Of a DNA stretch of 64,000 bases, positions 36,518 to 44,764 are shown one piece after another. This DNA comes from CAVZCK01 sp963798805. Its GTDB lineage: Bacteria > Pseudomonadota > Alphaproteobacteria > Rhizobiales > Rhodomicrobiaceae. How positions within the stretch are numbered: the stretch's first letter is position 1; the number at the start of each line of letters is the position of its first letter. Both the position numbers and the translations under genes were made by a program. Where the stretch lies: NCBI GenBank assembly GCA_963798805.1, contig CAWCVC010000002.1, positions 186,001 through 250,000 of the forward strand, in the 5' to 3' direction. The notes beneath the pieces are model-generated. The model was given only the letters and a program-made list of their open reading frames with translations, had not been told where the DNA came from and searched no databases.

Positions 36518-37659
36518 TAGTGCACTGACTCAATCAGATGGTGCAGGCAGGCGCTTGAGTTTGCCGAAAATTTCTTTGGCGGATTTCGTCCGGACAAAGG
36601 GCTTGGGGTGACCGTTGTGATCGCGGATGTAGCGGCGGATGGCATCTTCCAATTCGGCGACGGATTTGAAGACGCCGCGACGGATGCGCCTTCGGGTGAT
36701 GACTGAGAAGAAGCCCTCGACGGCGTTGAGCCAGGATGCGGATGTGGGCGTGAAGTGGAAGACCCAGCGCGGATTGTCGGCCAGCCATTGCTTGACCTTG
36801 GGATGCTTGTGGGTGGCGTAATTGTCGAGGATGGCATGGATGACCTTTCCCGCCGGAACGGCGCACTCCACCGCATTGAGGAACTTGATAAACTCCTGAT
36901 GCCGGTGCTTTTGCATGCAACGCCCCAACACGGTGCCATCGAGAATATTGAGCGCGGCGAACAGGGTGGTGGTGCCATTCCGCTTATAATCGTGGGTCAT
37001 GGTTGCGCATTTGCCGGGCTTCAGCGGAAGGCCGGGTTGCGTGCGATCGAGCGCCTGAATTTGGCTTTTCTCATCGATGGACAGCACCACGGCATGACAG
37101 GGCGGCTCCATGTACAGGCCGACGACATCCTCCACTTTCGCGGCAAAGGCGGGATCGTTGGACATCTTGAAGGTACGTAAGCGGTGAGGTTGAAGGCGAT
37201 GCCCATCCCAGATGCGTTGCACCGTCCGCAAGCTGACGCCGACAGCCTTGGCGACCGCCCGGCCGGTCCAATGCGTCGCGTTATGGGGTGGCTCGGAGCA
37301 TGGCAGCGCCAGCACCCTGGCCACGGTCTCCAACTGAACAGGGGCTTTGCCCGGCTTGCGCGTCTTGTCCCGCAAGAGGCCATCCACCCCTTGCTCGGCA
37401 TATCGCAACTGCCAGCGCCACACCGCCGGGCGACTGCCACCGATCTGCCTCGCCACCTCCAGAACGGGCAGCCTGTCTGCCGAAAGAAGAACGATCCGTG
37501 CCCGCTGAACGTGCTTCTGCGCGCTGTTGCGATCCTCAATAACCGCCGCCAAACGCGCGCGGTCCTCAGAGGCGATGATGATGCTGACGGTTTGTGCCAT
37601 ATCAGCAGAATCGCACGAACTAGGCCGCGTGCGAATCCTCTGTTTGCGTCAGTGCACTA
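36518..37659 (-). mobile_element. IS630-family element B, copy 2 (inverted)
   Basis: Same ends and TA flanks as copy 1. It sits in the last codons of the membrane-protein gene at 37649-37936. Confidence 0.9.
36530..37600 (-). CDS. IS630-family transposase (copy 2, intact)
   Basis: 356 aa, differing from copies 1 and 3 by three residues: NAVECAV for NAVERAV, KPFVRTKS for KPFVWTKS, and final PSD for PSE. All DDE residues are kept. Confidence 0.9.
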   Translation of the reverse strand: MAQTVSIIIASEDRARLAAVIEDRNSAQKHVQRARIVLLSADRLPVLEVARQIGGSRPAVWRWQLRYAEQGVDGLLRDKTRKPGKAPVQLETVARVLALPCSEPPHNATHWTGRAVAKAVGVSLRTVQRIWDGHRLQPHRLRTFKMSNDPAFAAKVEDVVGLYMEPPCHAVVLSIDEKSQIQALDRTQPGLPLKPGKCATMTHDYKRNGTTTLFAALNILDGTVLGRCMQKHRHQEFIKFLNAVECAVPAGKVIHAILDNYATHKHPKVKQWLADNPRWVFHFTPTSASWLNAVEGFFSVITRRRIRRGVFKSVAELEDAIRRYIRDHNGHPKPFVRTKSAKEIFGKLKRLPAPSD

Positions 37660-37936
37660 GACGAACTCCATGCCATTGATTTTCCCGCGCCATGGTCGAG
37701 ACGCGTTTTACAGCCCATAATGCCAAAACAGCGACGATGGCTAGGGCGGCTATTGCGGCAATCGCGATGGGCTTAATGATCCAATCGCTGCTGACTGGAC
37801 CTGTCCAAATCACAACAAATAATGCTGCGGAGCAGACGCTCACATTGTACGCCCACATGATGGGCCGCATCAGCCAGTCCAGCCTTTTTTCGGGTGCCGT
37901 TGGCGATCGCACGCCGATATTTCCGGCTTTGCTCAT
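37649..37936 (-). CDS. Small two-helix membrane protein, 3' end altered by IS630-B
   Basis: 95 aa with spans around IMWAYNVSVCSAALFVVIW and PIAIAAIAALAIVAVLALWAV. The last residues (LVH) come from the IS end. Without the element the gene would read GVRLGS and stop, so only the last two residues differ. Paralogue of the 36070-36321 product. Confidence 0.6.
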   Translation of the reverse strand: MSKAGNIGVRSPTAPEKRLDWLMRPIMWAYNVSVCSAALFVVIWTGPVSSDWIIKPIAIAAIAALAIVAVLALWAVKRVSTMARENQWHGVRLVH

Positions 37937-37954
37937 TTGAGTAACGTGCCCTTG

Positions 37955-38066
37955 CGCCGCTCACCGTCTCCTCGAAGATTTTTTCATAGCCGACGGCCTT
38001 AAGCGCGTCGAGCGGCAACACGCGGTCTTGCCCCTTGATCGGTACTCTTGCGTAGCCGATCAGCTT
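37955..38066 (-). pseudogene. N-terminal remnant of a serine resolvase/invertase
   Basis: KLIGYARVPIKGQD, then LPLDALKAVGYEKIFEETVS and GA, is the start of a Tn3-type resolvase (normally GYARVSTxxQ). The catalytic Ser of RVST is Pro here. No start codon remains and the rest of the protein is missing. Confidence 0.6.
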
Positions 38067-38075
38067 GGCTTCCCT

Positions 38076-38384
38076 CTAAACGGTCTCGCGCGGCTGAATT
38101 GCCTCAATCTCTTCGCCGGTTGAGCGCCGCGTCGTTTCGATGTCATAGCGTGACTGGATGGCCAGCCAGAATTCAGGGGACGTGCCGAAATAGCGGCCAA
38201 GCCGCAACGCAGTGTCTGGCGTCACCGGTGCCCGCTCGCTCACAAGGCGCTCGAAACGAGTTCGGGGCACATGGCAAGCCTTCGCCAATGCATACGGCGT
38301 CAATGTTAGCGGCGCGAGAAATTCCTCGCGCAGAATTTCGCCGGGATGAATGGGCGCAAGAGGATCATTGGTCATGGTCATCAT
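38076..38384 (-). CDS. higA: HigA-family antitoxin
   Basis: 102 aa. The XRE-type HTH is LAPIHPGEILREEFLAPLTL, TPYALAKACHVPRTRFERLV, TPDTALRLGRYFGTSPEFW, the standard HigA/VapI pattern. It follows the toxin gene with an overlapping start (ATGATGA), the toxin-first order typical of higBA. HigA should neutralise HigB and, with it, repress the operon through sites such as the two GTATC dyads upstream. Confidence 0.85.
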   Translation of the reverse strand: MMTMTNDPLAPIHPGEILREEFLAPLTLTPYALAKACHVPRTRFERLVSERAPVTPDTALRLGRYFGTSPEFWLAIQSRYDIETTRRSTGEEIEAIQPRETV

Positions 38385-38683
38385 CCTCGATGATAGTCGG
38401 TAATCTCTACATTTTCCGCATCGGTCCCCGTCCACTCGAAGCAGACGCGGAACTGGTCATTGATCCTAATCGAGTACTGTCCCCGGCGATCTTCCTTCCC
38501 TTTCTTCGTCAGCTTTTCCAGGCAATTGCTCGGCGGGCTTCTCAGATCGTCGAGCGTTTGGGCCGCATGCAGCATGATCAGCTTGCGTCGTGCTGGCCTG
38601 ATGAGATTGGGCGAGAAGCCTTTGCCGGGACTTCGGCCGTTAAAGATTGCCTCCGCATGCGGATCCTTGAAGCTTGTGATCAT
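38381..38683 (-). CDS. higB: HigB-family toxin (RelE superfamily mRNA interferase)
   Basis: 100 aa from MITSFKDPHAEAIFNGRSPG. Family marks are the RRKLIMLHAAQTLDDLR helix, the Lys-rich segment and GQYSIRINDQFRVCFEWTG to VEITDYHRG, the RelE/HigB fold ending. It cleaves mRNA on the ribosome in known homologues. A longer upstream frame exists, but the family begins at this Met. The module may help to retain the island. Confidence 0.85.
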   Translation of the reverse strand: MITSFKDPHAEAIFNGRSPGKGFSPNLIRPARRKLIMLHAAQTLDDLRSPPSNCLEKLTKKGKEDRRGQYSIRINDQFRVCFEWTGTDAENVEITDYHRG

Positions 38684-38709
38684 CGGCCCACCGTCTTGTG
38701 TGAGCATTG

Positions 38710-38759
38710 GTATCACAGCGAGATACGTTCCGCAAGGAAATGGTATCACCTTGCGATAC
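38710..38759 (-). promoter_or_regulatory. Paired GTATC-N7-GATAC operators upstream of higBA
   Basis: GTATCACAGCGAGATAC (38710-38726) and GTATCACCTTGCGATAC (38743-38759), 33 bp apart start to start, which is about three helical turns. They lie 27 bp before the higB ATG. The pattern fits autoregulation by HigA. Confidence 0.6.
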
Positions 38760-39240
38760 GTCAAGAGTTGATAAGTGGTGCTTATCCACACCCTCACGAA
38801 CAGCTCGCCGTCTTCCTCGACGACGCGATAGCGTATGCGTGGCCCTGATGTCCGCGGGCACAGAGGAGATGGCGCTGATCGGCGCAGCTGATACCTATGC
38901 CGGTCTGGAGCCTGCCGGGATCTCCGTCTGCACGATCGCATAGCCGCGCGTGGCTATCTCAAAGCGCTGAGCAGCGGTAAGGTTGCCGCGGTCGCAGAAG
39001 TCCTCTCCATACCAGGGATGCAGCAGCCGGACCTCATAAGGCAGGTGCTCTCAGCTACCCACAGGGAAGATCAATCTGAAAGGAGGATCGCCGGGCGAAC
39101 AGGTGGTTTGGTAGCGCTCAGACATGGAGGCTCGTATGAAGAACGATGAGAAGGCAAGCTTTCTCAATCGTGTTTGCCGCTATCGTGGGTTGCACCCGAA
39201 TGCAAATACATCGAGCACGTGTCGTTTGTATGACGGTTGA
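38760..39240. other. Stretch without a well-supported gene
   Basis: One plus-strand frame at 38938-39150 reads sensibly (RGYLKALSSGKVAAVAEVLS, then SIPGMQQPDLIRQVLSA) but has no start. It may be the tail of a deleted gene. Nothing else is supported. Confidence 0.3.
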
Positions 39241-39363
39241 TCAGGACACGAAGCCGGAGAAATGGCTGCCGGTCCAAATCACGTGCAGGATGATCGCCAG
39301 AATCACGAGCGTGCTGAGCATGAGGCCTGTAAGGCTTATAGCCTTTACGACGTCGAGTTCCAT
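39241..39363 (-). CDS. 40-residue single-helix membrane protein
   Basis: MELDVVKAISLTGLMLSTLV, then ILAIILHVIWTGSHFSGFVS and stop. One membrane span with a short polar tail. Similar in size and pattern to the 35-residue protein at 36378-36485. No clear ribosome site, so the call is tentative. Confidence 0.35.
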   Translation of the reverse strand: MELDVVKAISLTGLMLSTLVILAIILHVIWTGSHFSGFVS

Positions 39364-39554
39364 ATTCAGCCCGTGTCGGACGCAACTTTACGGTGTGGTC
39401 AGGGGCGAACGCCTCGGCAGGCGTTTGGTTCCGAGCACTAGGCAATCACCCTTACGAGCAGCCGCCCCTTATCGCCTTCCACGGCGCGGGCAGCCACTAA
39501 AGACACCGTAACCACTTTCCATATTTACTCGTGATAATGCGCCTTTACGGGAGT

Positions 39555-39582
39555 TTGACGCTCATTCTGATTTTCGCGTCAA
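39555..39582. repeat. TTGACGC...GCGTCAA inverted repeat
   Basis: Seven-base arms 14 bp apart, 51 bp from the end of the RHH gene. Possible terminator stem without a T tract, or an operator. Confidence 0.3.
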
Positions 39583-39632
39583 GCGCACACCTGGCTAATC
39601 GCCGCTTGTGAATTCCACAATTCGGTAATCCG

Positions 39633-39818
39633 TCATTTCCGCCGATCTTTGTTCGAAGAGTCCGGCAGATAGCCGTTAGCTCTTAAATAATCGGTGAGGA
39701 GCTTTTCGATCAGGGAGGTGAGCGATCGCTGGTCGTCTGCAGCTGCAATCATGGCTCGTTCCTTCAAGTCAGGATCAAGCCGGAGATTAAGCGTCGCGAT
39801 CTTCTGTCTTGGGTTCAT
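39633..39818 (-). CDS. Ribbon-helix-helix DNA-binding protein
   Basis: 61 aa. KIATLNLRLDPDLKERAMIA is the beta strand and first helix, and RSLTSLIEKLLTDYLRANG the second helix, of an Arc/MetJ-type (CopG-like) repressor. It is divergent from a row of small helical-protein genes, with a perfect dyad between them. No toxin partner is adjacent. Confidence 0.65.
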   Translation of the reverse strand: MNPRQKIATLNLRLDPDLKERAMIAAADDQRSLTSLIEKLLTDYLRANGYLPDSSNKDRRK

Positions 39819-39855
39819 GTAACGACATTGTATTGACGTTTATGGGCTTCAGATG

Positions 39856-39874
39856 GTAACGTCAGTGTCGTTAC
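39856..39874. promoter_or_regulatory. GTAACG...CGTTAC operator candidate
   Basis: GTAACGTCAGTGTCGTTAC is a dyad with perfect 6-bp arms. A related GTAACGAC and TGACGTTT pair sits at 39819-39841, overlapping the divergent RHH start. This suits binding by a short-strand RHH dimer. Confidence 0.45.
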
Positions 39875-39948
39875 TAAGCAAGCGGCCCCTGCCGGTGTTT
39901 GCACCACCGACAAGGGCCTAACCACAACTCACTTCTGAGGAGTGAATC

Positions 39949-40209
39949 ATGGCTACGGACGACAATACCCCGCCTTCGGGCGGGAGCAATTACTTACGCA
40001 TCGATGCCCGCCGACTTGTCTTCGAGGTCGGCATTATCCTCGACAGTGTCGGCGCCGGTCTGGAGAACCTCGGCGGGCTGCCTGAGGCCAAGCCGATCGT
40101 CGAGCAGATCGGTTTCCTCCGGAAGCTTGTCGATCAGGCATCCGAGGCTCTGGAAGCCTTCGGCGAGCTGCTCAAGGCGCATCCCGTCGAGAGCAGCGGC
40201 AATGGCTGA
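39949..40209 (+). CDS. Small helical protein (LGL-EA-PIV family of this island)
   Basis: 86 aa from MATDDNTPPSGGSNYLRIDA, with GAGGAGTG close upstream. The helical core LENLGGLPEAKPIVEQIGFL and KLVDQASEALEAF resembles the protein at 49719-51071 (LLGLAEAAPIVDKLKGVLGM). First gene of a small operon; it overlaps the next start by 8 nt. Function unknown. Confidence 0.55.
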   Translation: MATDDNTPPSGGSNYLRIDARRLVFEVGIILDSVGAGLENLGGLPEAKPIVEQIGFLRKLVDQASEALEAFGELLKAHPVESSGNG

Positions 40210-40381
40210 CCAGAACCCTGACGTCATGCGGGAGGGCATTGCCCGCGCACTTGCTGCGGAGTTCCGCGGGCTCAATGCCGCGATCGGGCGCCTCGAGGCC
40301 GAGCACAAGGACGTCACGGCCTTGAAGCGCTTGCTGAAGAAAATCTACGCCGCGCTGATGGAGGCTCAACGCAACAATTAG
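40202..40381 (+). CDS. Small helical protein
   Basis: 59 aa from MADQNPDVMREGIARALAAE. One long amphipathic helix pattern (FRGLNAAIGRLEAEHKDVTA, LKRLLKKIYAALMEAQRNN). Its pairing with the 39949 gene mirrors the two overlapping genes at 50.9-51.25 kb. Confidence 0.5.
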   Translation: MADQNPDVMREGIARALAAEFRGLNAAIGRLEAEHKDVTALKRLLKKIYAALMEAQRNN

Positions 40382-40433
40382 CCTCCCTGGTGGCTCCGGC
40401 CGCCTTCTTTCAACGCATAGGAGGGACGAGGAA

Positions 40434-40633
40434 ATGACTGCAATGACCGATGCCACCCAAGTGGCCGATAGTACTACTTTCCGTTGGGGAAGAAGCTGAC
40501 GGCTCTGAGCAGCGTGCTTAATCACGGCGAGGATATCGCACAATCTAACGCCGACTGCGGCACGCTGAGAGACATGTTCACCGCCTCCGCCCATCTCACG
40601 GATGAGATCCAGGAGGAACTCGTTGATTGCTAG
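40434..40633 (+). pseudogene. Small helical protein, frameshifted
   Basis: Start MTAMTDATQVADSTTFRWG with AGGAGGGACGAGG upstream, then a stop. With one G fewer in GGGGAAGAAG (about 40485) it would continue KKLTALSSVLNHGEDIAQSN to EELVDC, about 65 aa in all. It is in the same row as its neighbours. Confidence 0.4.
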
Positions 40634-40703
40634 AATAGCTGTCATCGCGTCGGCAAGCCCGCTGCTACGAGCGCGTCTGCGGAATCCGCAAATGGGGGCG
40701 CCA

Positions 40704-41027
40704 ATGTCTGAAACCGGGGATCTACATGAACAGCCTAAAGAGCAGTCTGAATTCGACCAGCTCAAGGCCGAGATTACATGGCTGGAATGCCAGGCGCACG
40801 AGCTTTGCCTCGCAGCCGATGCTTTCCGGTACGTGCTGCATAGCATTCGCGGCAAGGGCGCAGCCGATCTCGATGTCGTCACCGAAGCCCTGGAGACCGC
40901 GGACTATCTCAGCGGGAAGGTTTTCACGATGGCCGAGCAAGTCGAAGGTCGATTCTTGGATATGCCGACGCCGAAGCGAAAGAAAGGTGATGGTATCGTC
41001 GGCGTCCAGGTCACTCGAAACGTCTAG
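40704..41027 (+). CDS. Small helical protein, last of the row
   Basis: 107 aa from MSETGDLHEQPKEQSEFDQL; an ATG 12 nt upstream is also possible. Helical core LKAEITWLECQAHELCLAAD, AADLDVVTEALETADYLSGK, then a basic tail (TPKRKKGDGIVGVQ). No family recognised. It is followed by structured DNA, a terminator and the CRISPR array. Confidence 0.5.
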   Translation: MSETGDLHEQPKEQSEFDQLKAEITWLECQAHELCLAADAFRYVLHSIRGKGAADLDVVTEALETADYLSGKVFTMAEQVEGRFLDMPTPKRKKGDGIVGVQVTRNV

Positions 41028-41044
41028 ATCAGCCAAACCGAAAG

Positions 41045-41130
41045 CCCGGAACCGGCCAGGGCTCCGGGTGTTGCTCAAGCTACTGCCGGCGGACCTTCTT
41101 CCCCCCTCGTTTGCCCCGTGGTCCGCCGGC
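41045..41130. repeat. Two strong inverted repeats before the CRISPR array
   Basis: CCCGGA/TCCGGG (41045-41050, 41063-41068) and a perfect 10-bp pair GCCGGCGGAC/GTCCGCCGGC (41085-41094, 41121-41130). With the terminator hairpin that follows, this makes three consecutive stems in 130 bp of non-coding DNA. Confidence 0.45.
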
Positions 41131-41156
41131 ACTCAAGAAAAGTATACCCCTTTCAG

Positions 41157-41180
41157 CCCCGCTCCGGCGGGGTTCTTTTT
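41157..41180 (+). terminator. Intrinsic terminator
   Basis: CCCCGC-TCCG-GCGGGG followed by TTCTTTTT. It would end transcription of the small-protein row and sits 27 bp before the first CRISPR repeat, arguing against a plus-strand leader promoter further upstream. Confidence 0.7.
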
Positions 41181-41206
41181 GGGGGATCATGAGGTTGACG
41201 GGGAGA

Positions 41207-42498
41207 GGTTCGCCCACGCGCGCGGGGAGCAGATGACGCCTCCGAAGATGTACGGTTCCCTTACTGAGGTTCGCCCACGCGCGCGGGGAGCAGATGAGCA
41301 CGGATATCGTCGAGATGATCGGCGAGACGGTTCGCCCACGCGCGCGGGGAGCAGATCAGCACGACGCCTAACACGATCGCTGCATTGGCGGTTCGCCCAC
41401 GCGCGCGGGGAGCAGATAATTCGATCTGCAGCGGGAACGCGTTGAGGCACGGTTCGCCCACGCGCGCGGGGAGCAGATTCTATACGATCGAAGCGAAAGA
41501 CGTTCTCAAGCGGTTCGCCCACGCGCGCGGGGAGCAGATTACTTTAATTAATAGAATTAGACGCCGAACGGCGGTTCGCCCACGCGCGCGGGGAGCAGAT
41601 CCGATCTGATTGTTCATGCTCAGATCGACCGGCGGTTCGCCCACGCGCGCGGGGAGCAGATTTTCAGGAAATGGGCCGCTGACATTCGCGAGGCGGTTCG
41701 CCCACGCGCGCGGGGAGCAGATCCATCCTCGACGACACCTACATGCGCCTCACGCGGTTCGCCCACGCGCGCGGGGAGCAGATACCTTTTCCGCAGATTT
41801 TTTCGCCAAAAAGCGCGGTTCGCCCACGCGCGCGGGGAGCAGATGAAACTCGTCGAATGCACTTACGGTTATGCGATGGTTCGCCCACGCGCGCGGGGAG
41901 CAGATCGATGATAGAAGGGGTCGAGCAGGCCCATTTCCGGTTCGCCCACGCGCGCGGGGAGCAGATGCAACGCACGCATCTGCCAATCCATATCCGTCTG
42001 GTTCGCCCACGCGCGCGGGGAGCAGATGAGGCAACGAGCGGCAACTAGGAGAAATCATGCGGTTCGCCCACGCGCGCGGGGAGCAGATCAGGGTTTGGCC
42101 GACCCAATGCCAAGCAAGAACGGTTCGCCCACGCGCGCGGGGAGCAGATGCGCCATCAGAAAAATATGTTTGAAAAAATGCCGGTTCGCCCACGCGCGCG
42201 GGGAGCAGATTGGGCTCTCATCCTCGCCGGTCCGATCGCCTTCGGTTCGCCCATGCGCGCGGGGAGCAGATCCCGCCGCAGTTGGAGACGGGCTGTTGAT
42301 TCTCGGTTCGCCCATGCGCGCGGGGAGCAGATCGGGTCACGAAGCACCCGCACGCCGAGGCGGTCGGTTCGCCCATGCGCGCGGGGAGCAGATGCTAATT
42401 CCGCTATAGTCTTTCCTTTCAAACGCGGTTCGCCCATGCGCGCGGGGAGCAGATTTTCGCGGGCTGAATTTTCAGCCCGCCGAATATGGTTCGCCCAC
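41207..42498 (-). CRISPR. Orphan type I-E-like CRISPR array, 21 full repeats plus one partial
   Basis: A 28-bp repeat core starting GGTTCGCCCACGCGCGC and ending GGGGAGCAGAT recurs with exact 61-bp period from 41207 to 42427. A truncated copy (GGTTCGCCCAC) follows at 42488. Spacers are 33 bp, or 32 if the usually present C before the repeat is counted. Read on the minus strand the repeat ends GCGAACC(G), like the E. coli I-E repeat end AAACCG, so transcription is more likely leftward, with the leader to the right. Repeats 18-21 share a C-to-T change. No cas gene lies in this window. The array holds 21 different spacers and none matches the window by eye. Confidence 0.95.
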
Positions 42499-42632
42499 AA
42501 GATCGTTCTCATGAGGCGGATCGTGTGGTTTGCCGAGGATGACGGCAAGCGGAAGGGCTCGCTCTCGTTTGATCATGCCTGGTATTACTGGTCACATTAG
42601 CAGGAGGGGCCGGCAACGCCGGCTTATGCAGC

Positions 42633-43040
42633 ATGAGTGTGAGGCATGTAATCGGCGTTGCGGTCATCAGCGTCGCCCTTCTTTCACGACGGCCGGCCTT
42701 GGCGGTCTCTGCCGGGGAGATGTTGGACAATTGCAAGGGCGTGCTGGACGCGCAGCCGCTGCAGAGCGGCGGTTTTTCGGTGAGGTTGGATTTCCCTGAC
42801 GGCATGTGTTGGGGTGCAGCCAATACGATGGAGGCGCTGGCGAGACTGAAAGACGCCGGGAACGGCGAGCGGATGTTGGGCGTATGCTCGCCTCTCCAAG
42901 CCACGCCGATGCAGTTCGTCCGCATATTCGCCGCCTATGCCAATGCTCATCCGGAAAAGCAGCATCTTGATTTTGCGTGGGTGGCCTTGGAAGCACTGAT
43001 GCGTGCCTTCCCCTGTCAGCCTGGCGGAGAGGCGAATTGA
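42633..43040 (+). CDS. Rap1a/Tai-type secreted immunity-like protein
   Basis: 135 aa with an N-terminal signal (MSVRHVIGVAVISVALLSRR to about residue 24). The pattern AGEMLDNCKGV, FPDGMCWGA, GVCSPLQATPMQFVRIFAAY, ANAHPEKQHLDFAWVALEAL and MRAFPCQ matches Rap1a/Tai periplasmic proteins. These protect against T6SS peptidoglycan amidases in some species, but many copies have no known effector. Four of its five Cys lie in the conserved family segments. No effector gene is adjacent. It follows the CRISPR array by 130 bp. Confidence 0.65.
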   Translation: MSVRHVIGVAVISVALLSRRPALAVSAGEMLDNCKGVLDAQPLQSGGFSVRLDFPDGMCWGAANTMEALARLKDAGNGERMLGVCSPLQATPMQFVRIFAAYANAHPEKQHLDFAWVALEALMRAFPCQPGGEAN

Positions 43041-43105
43041 TGGCCCGCCGTCGGAAAAGCCCATGACTGCCGCGGAACGTCAACATCGCCGACGTAAAAA
43101 GCTAA

Positions 43106-44754
43106 CCGATCTTATTCAGCCGCAGTTAGAAATTGCGCTGGCGAATGTGGCGCAAGGCATTGAACTTGCGTAGGAAATGGGTGTCGCAGCCATCCTATGC
43201 GCGCCGCAGCGCAGAGCCACACCCGCCATGACCGACGATAGCCCGCTCACCGTTCCCTATCCAGCCGTGTCGCGCAAGAAAGTCACAGCTGCCTTCGATG
43301 GCGGTCGTCTCTCCTCCGACAGCGGCGTCATGCTGCTCGCGCTTGCCGAGCGTCGGCGGGCTCTCTCCCAAACTCTCGCTGCTTTGATCGCCGACCGGCG
43401 CGATCGGGCGCATATTACGCACACAGTTGAGGACATACTGAAAGGGCGCATGTTGGCGATCGCCTGCGGCTACGCGGATGGCAATGACTTCGACTGGCTG
43501 CGCTGCGATGCCGCCTTCAAGCTTGCCTGCGGGCGGCTGCCCGACACGGGCAATGATCTATGCTCGCAGCCGACCATCTCGCGCTGGGAGAACGCGCCGA
43601 CGCTGAAGGAGATCATCCGCCTGACCTATGCGCTCGTCGACATCTGGTGCCGGAGCTACAAGATGCCGCCGGCATCGGTGGTGCTGGACATCGATGACAC
43701 GCTCGACGTGGTGCACGGTCATCAGAAACTGTCGGAATGGAACGCCCATTACGACGAGCGCTGCTTTCTGCCGATCCACATCTATGAGACAGCGACGGGC
43801 CGCCCGGTCACCATGATCCTGCGTCCGGGCAAGACGCCCTCAGGCAAGGAAGTCCGTGGATTACTGCGCCGTCTGATCAATCGCATTCGCCGGCATTGGT
43901 CCGATACGCGCATCACCATTCGTGGCGATAGTCACTACGGCCGAGAAGAAGTTATGAGCTGGTGTGAGGCCAATGGCATCGACTATGTCTTCGGCTTTGC
44001 TGGCAATACCGTGCTCGACCGCTTGGTCGAACCGGAGGCCGATGATATCCGGACGCGCCGCGCCGAGGAGCAACTTGCCGTTCTGCGCGGCTTCGCCGAA
44101 ACGCGCTATGCGGCAAAATCCTGGGCCAGGGAGCGCCGTGTTGTGGCACGTATCGAGGCGAGCGCCAGTCATGAGGACGACATGCTCCGCCGCGGGCTCG
44201 ACATCCGCTATGCCGTCACCTCGCTGGCGAAAGGCAACGCCGAGCACATCTATGCGACCCTCTACTGCGAGAGGGGACAGGCAGAGAATCTGATCAAGCA
44301 ACATAAAGCGCAACTCGCATCCGATCGCACCAGCTGCCGATCGCCGCTTGCTAATCAGATGCGGCTCATTCTGCACACCGCCGCCTATTGGCTGATGCTC
44401 GATGTGCGCGATTGCGTGCCGTCCTGGCATCCTTTGCGGCAAAGCGAGTTCGCCAGCATTCGCCTGCGCCTGCTGAAAATCGCCGGACGTTTCGTCGAGA
44501 CCGCGAGCCGCATCCGTGTGGCACTCGCCTCGTGCTGCCCGGAGGCCGAGCTGTTCAGCCTCGTTGCCTTCCGGCTGCAATCGTCCGGGCCATGAATGGT
44601 GGGGCATGACCGCCCCAGGAGCCCGGACCATCCACCTTCAGCGCGTCGACAGCGTACTCGAGCCGATCAGCCTGCCGGACGTGTCCGCACAGGACGGATC
44701 ACCTCGCCCAGCAAGAACGGAAAGAAGATAGCCTGCTCGGACGCATAAGAACGG
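43106..44754 (+). mobile_element. IS1380-family element A (1649 bp)
   Basis: Ends CCGATCTTATTCAGCC and, inverted, CCGTTCTTATGCGTCC, flanked by a CTAA duplication (43102-43105 and 44755-44758). A related element (B) lies at 46201-47850. Confidence 0.85.
43177..44595 (+). CDS. IS1380-family transposase (element A, intact)
   Basis: 472 aa; MTDDSPLTVPYPAVSRKKV at codon 18 is a possible alternative start. DDE residues lie in SVVLDIDDTLDVVHGHQKLS, ITIRGDSHYGREEVMSWCEA and ERGQAENLIKQHKAQLASDR. The GIDYVFGFAGNTVLDRLVE segment is typical of the family. About 9 in 10 residues match element B. Confidence 0.9.
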   Translation: MGVAAILCAPQRRATPAMTDDSPLTVPYPAVSRKKVTAAFDGGRLSSDSGVMLLALAERRRALSQTLAALIADRRDRAHITHTVEDILKGRMLAIACGYADGNDFDWLRCDAAFKLACGRLPDTGNDLCSQPTISRWENAPTLKEIIRLTYALVDIWCRSYKMPPASVVLDIDDTLDVVHGHQKLSEWNAHYDERCFLPIHIYETATGRPVTMILRPGKTPSGKEVRGLLRRLINRIRRHWSDTRITIRGDSHYGREEVMSWCEANGIDYVFGFAGNTVLDRLVEPEADDIRTRRAEEQLAVLRGFAETRYAAKSWARERRVVARIEASASHEDDMLRRGLDIRYAVTSLAKGNAEHIYATLYCERGQAENLIKQHKAQLASDRTSCRSPLANQMRLILHTAAYWLMLDVRDCVPSWHPLRQSEFASIRLRLLKIAGRFVETASRIRVALASCCPEAELFSLVAFRLQSSGP

Positions 44755-44764
44755 CTAAGGCGCG

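Noticed and set aside
36755..37180. 141-aa frame inside IS630-B, present in all copies
   Set aside because: Antisense of the transposase DDE region.
40434..41206. cas genes beside the CRISPR array
   Set aside because: The neighbours are short helical proteins without helicase, HD, RAMP or Cas1/Cas2 motifs.
41187..42600. Many repetitive open frames across 41.2-42.6 kb reading RARGA or FAHARGEQ units
   Set aside because: They are translations of the CRISPR repeats; the 61-bp period shifts frame each unit, and there is no protein signature.
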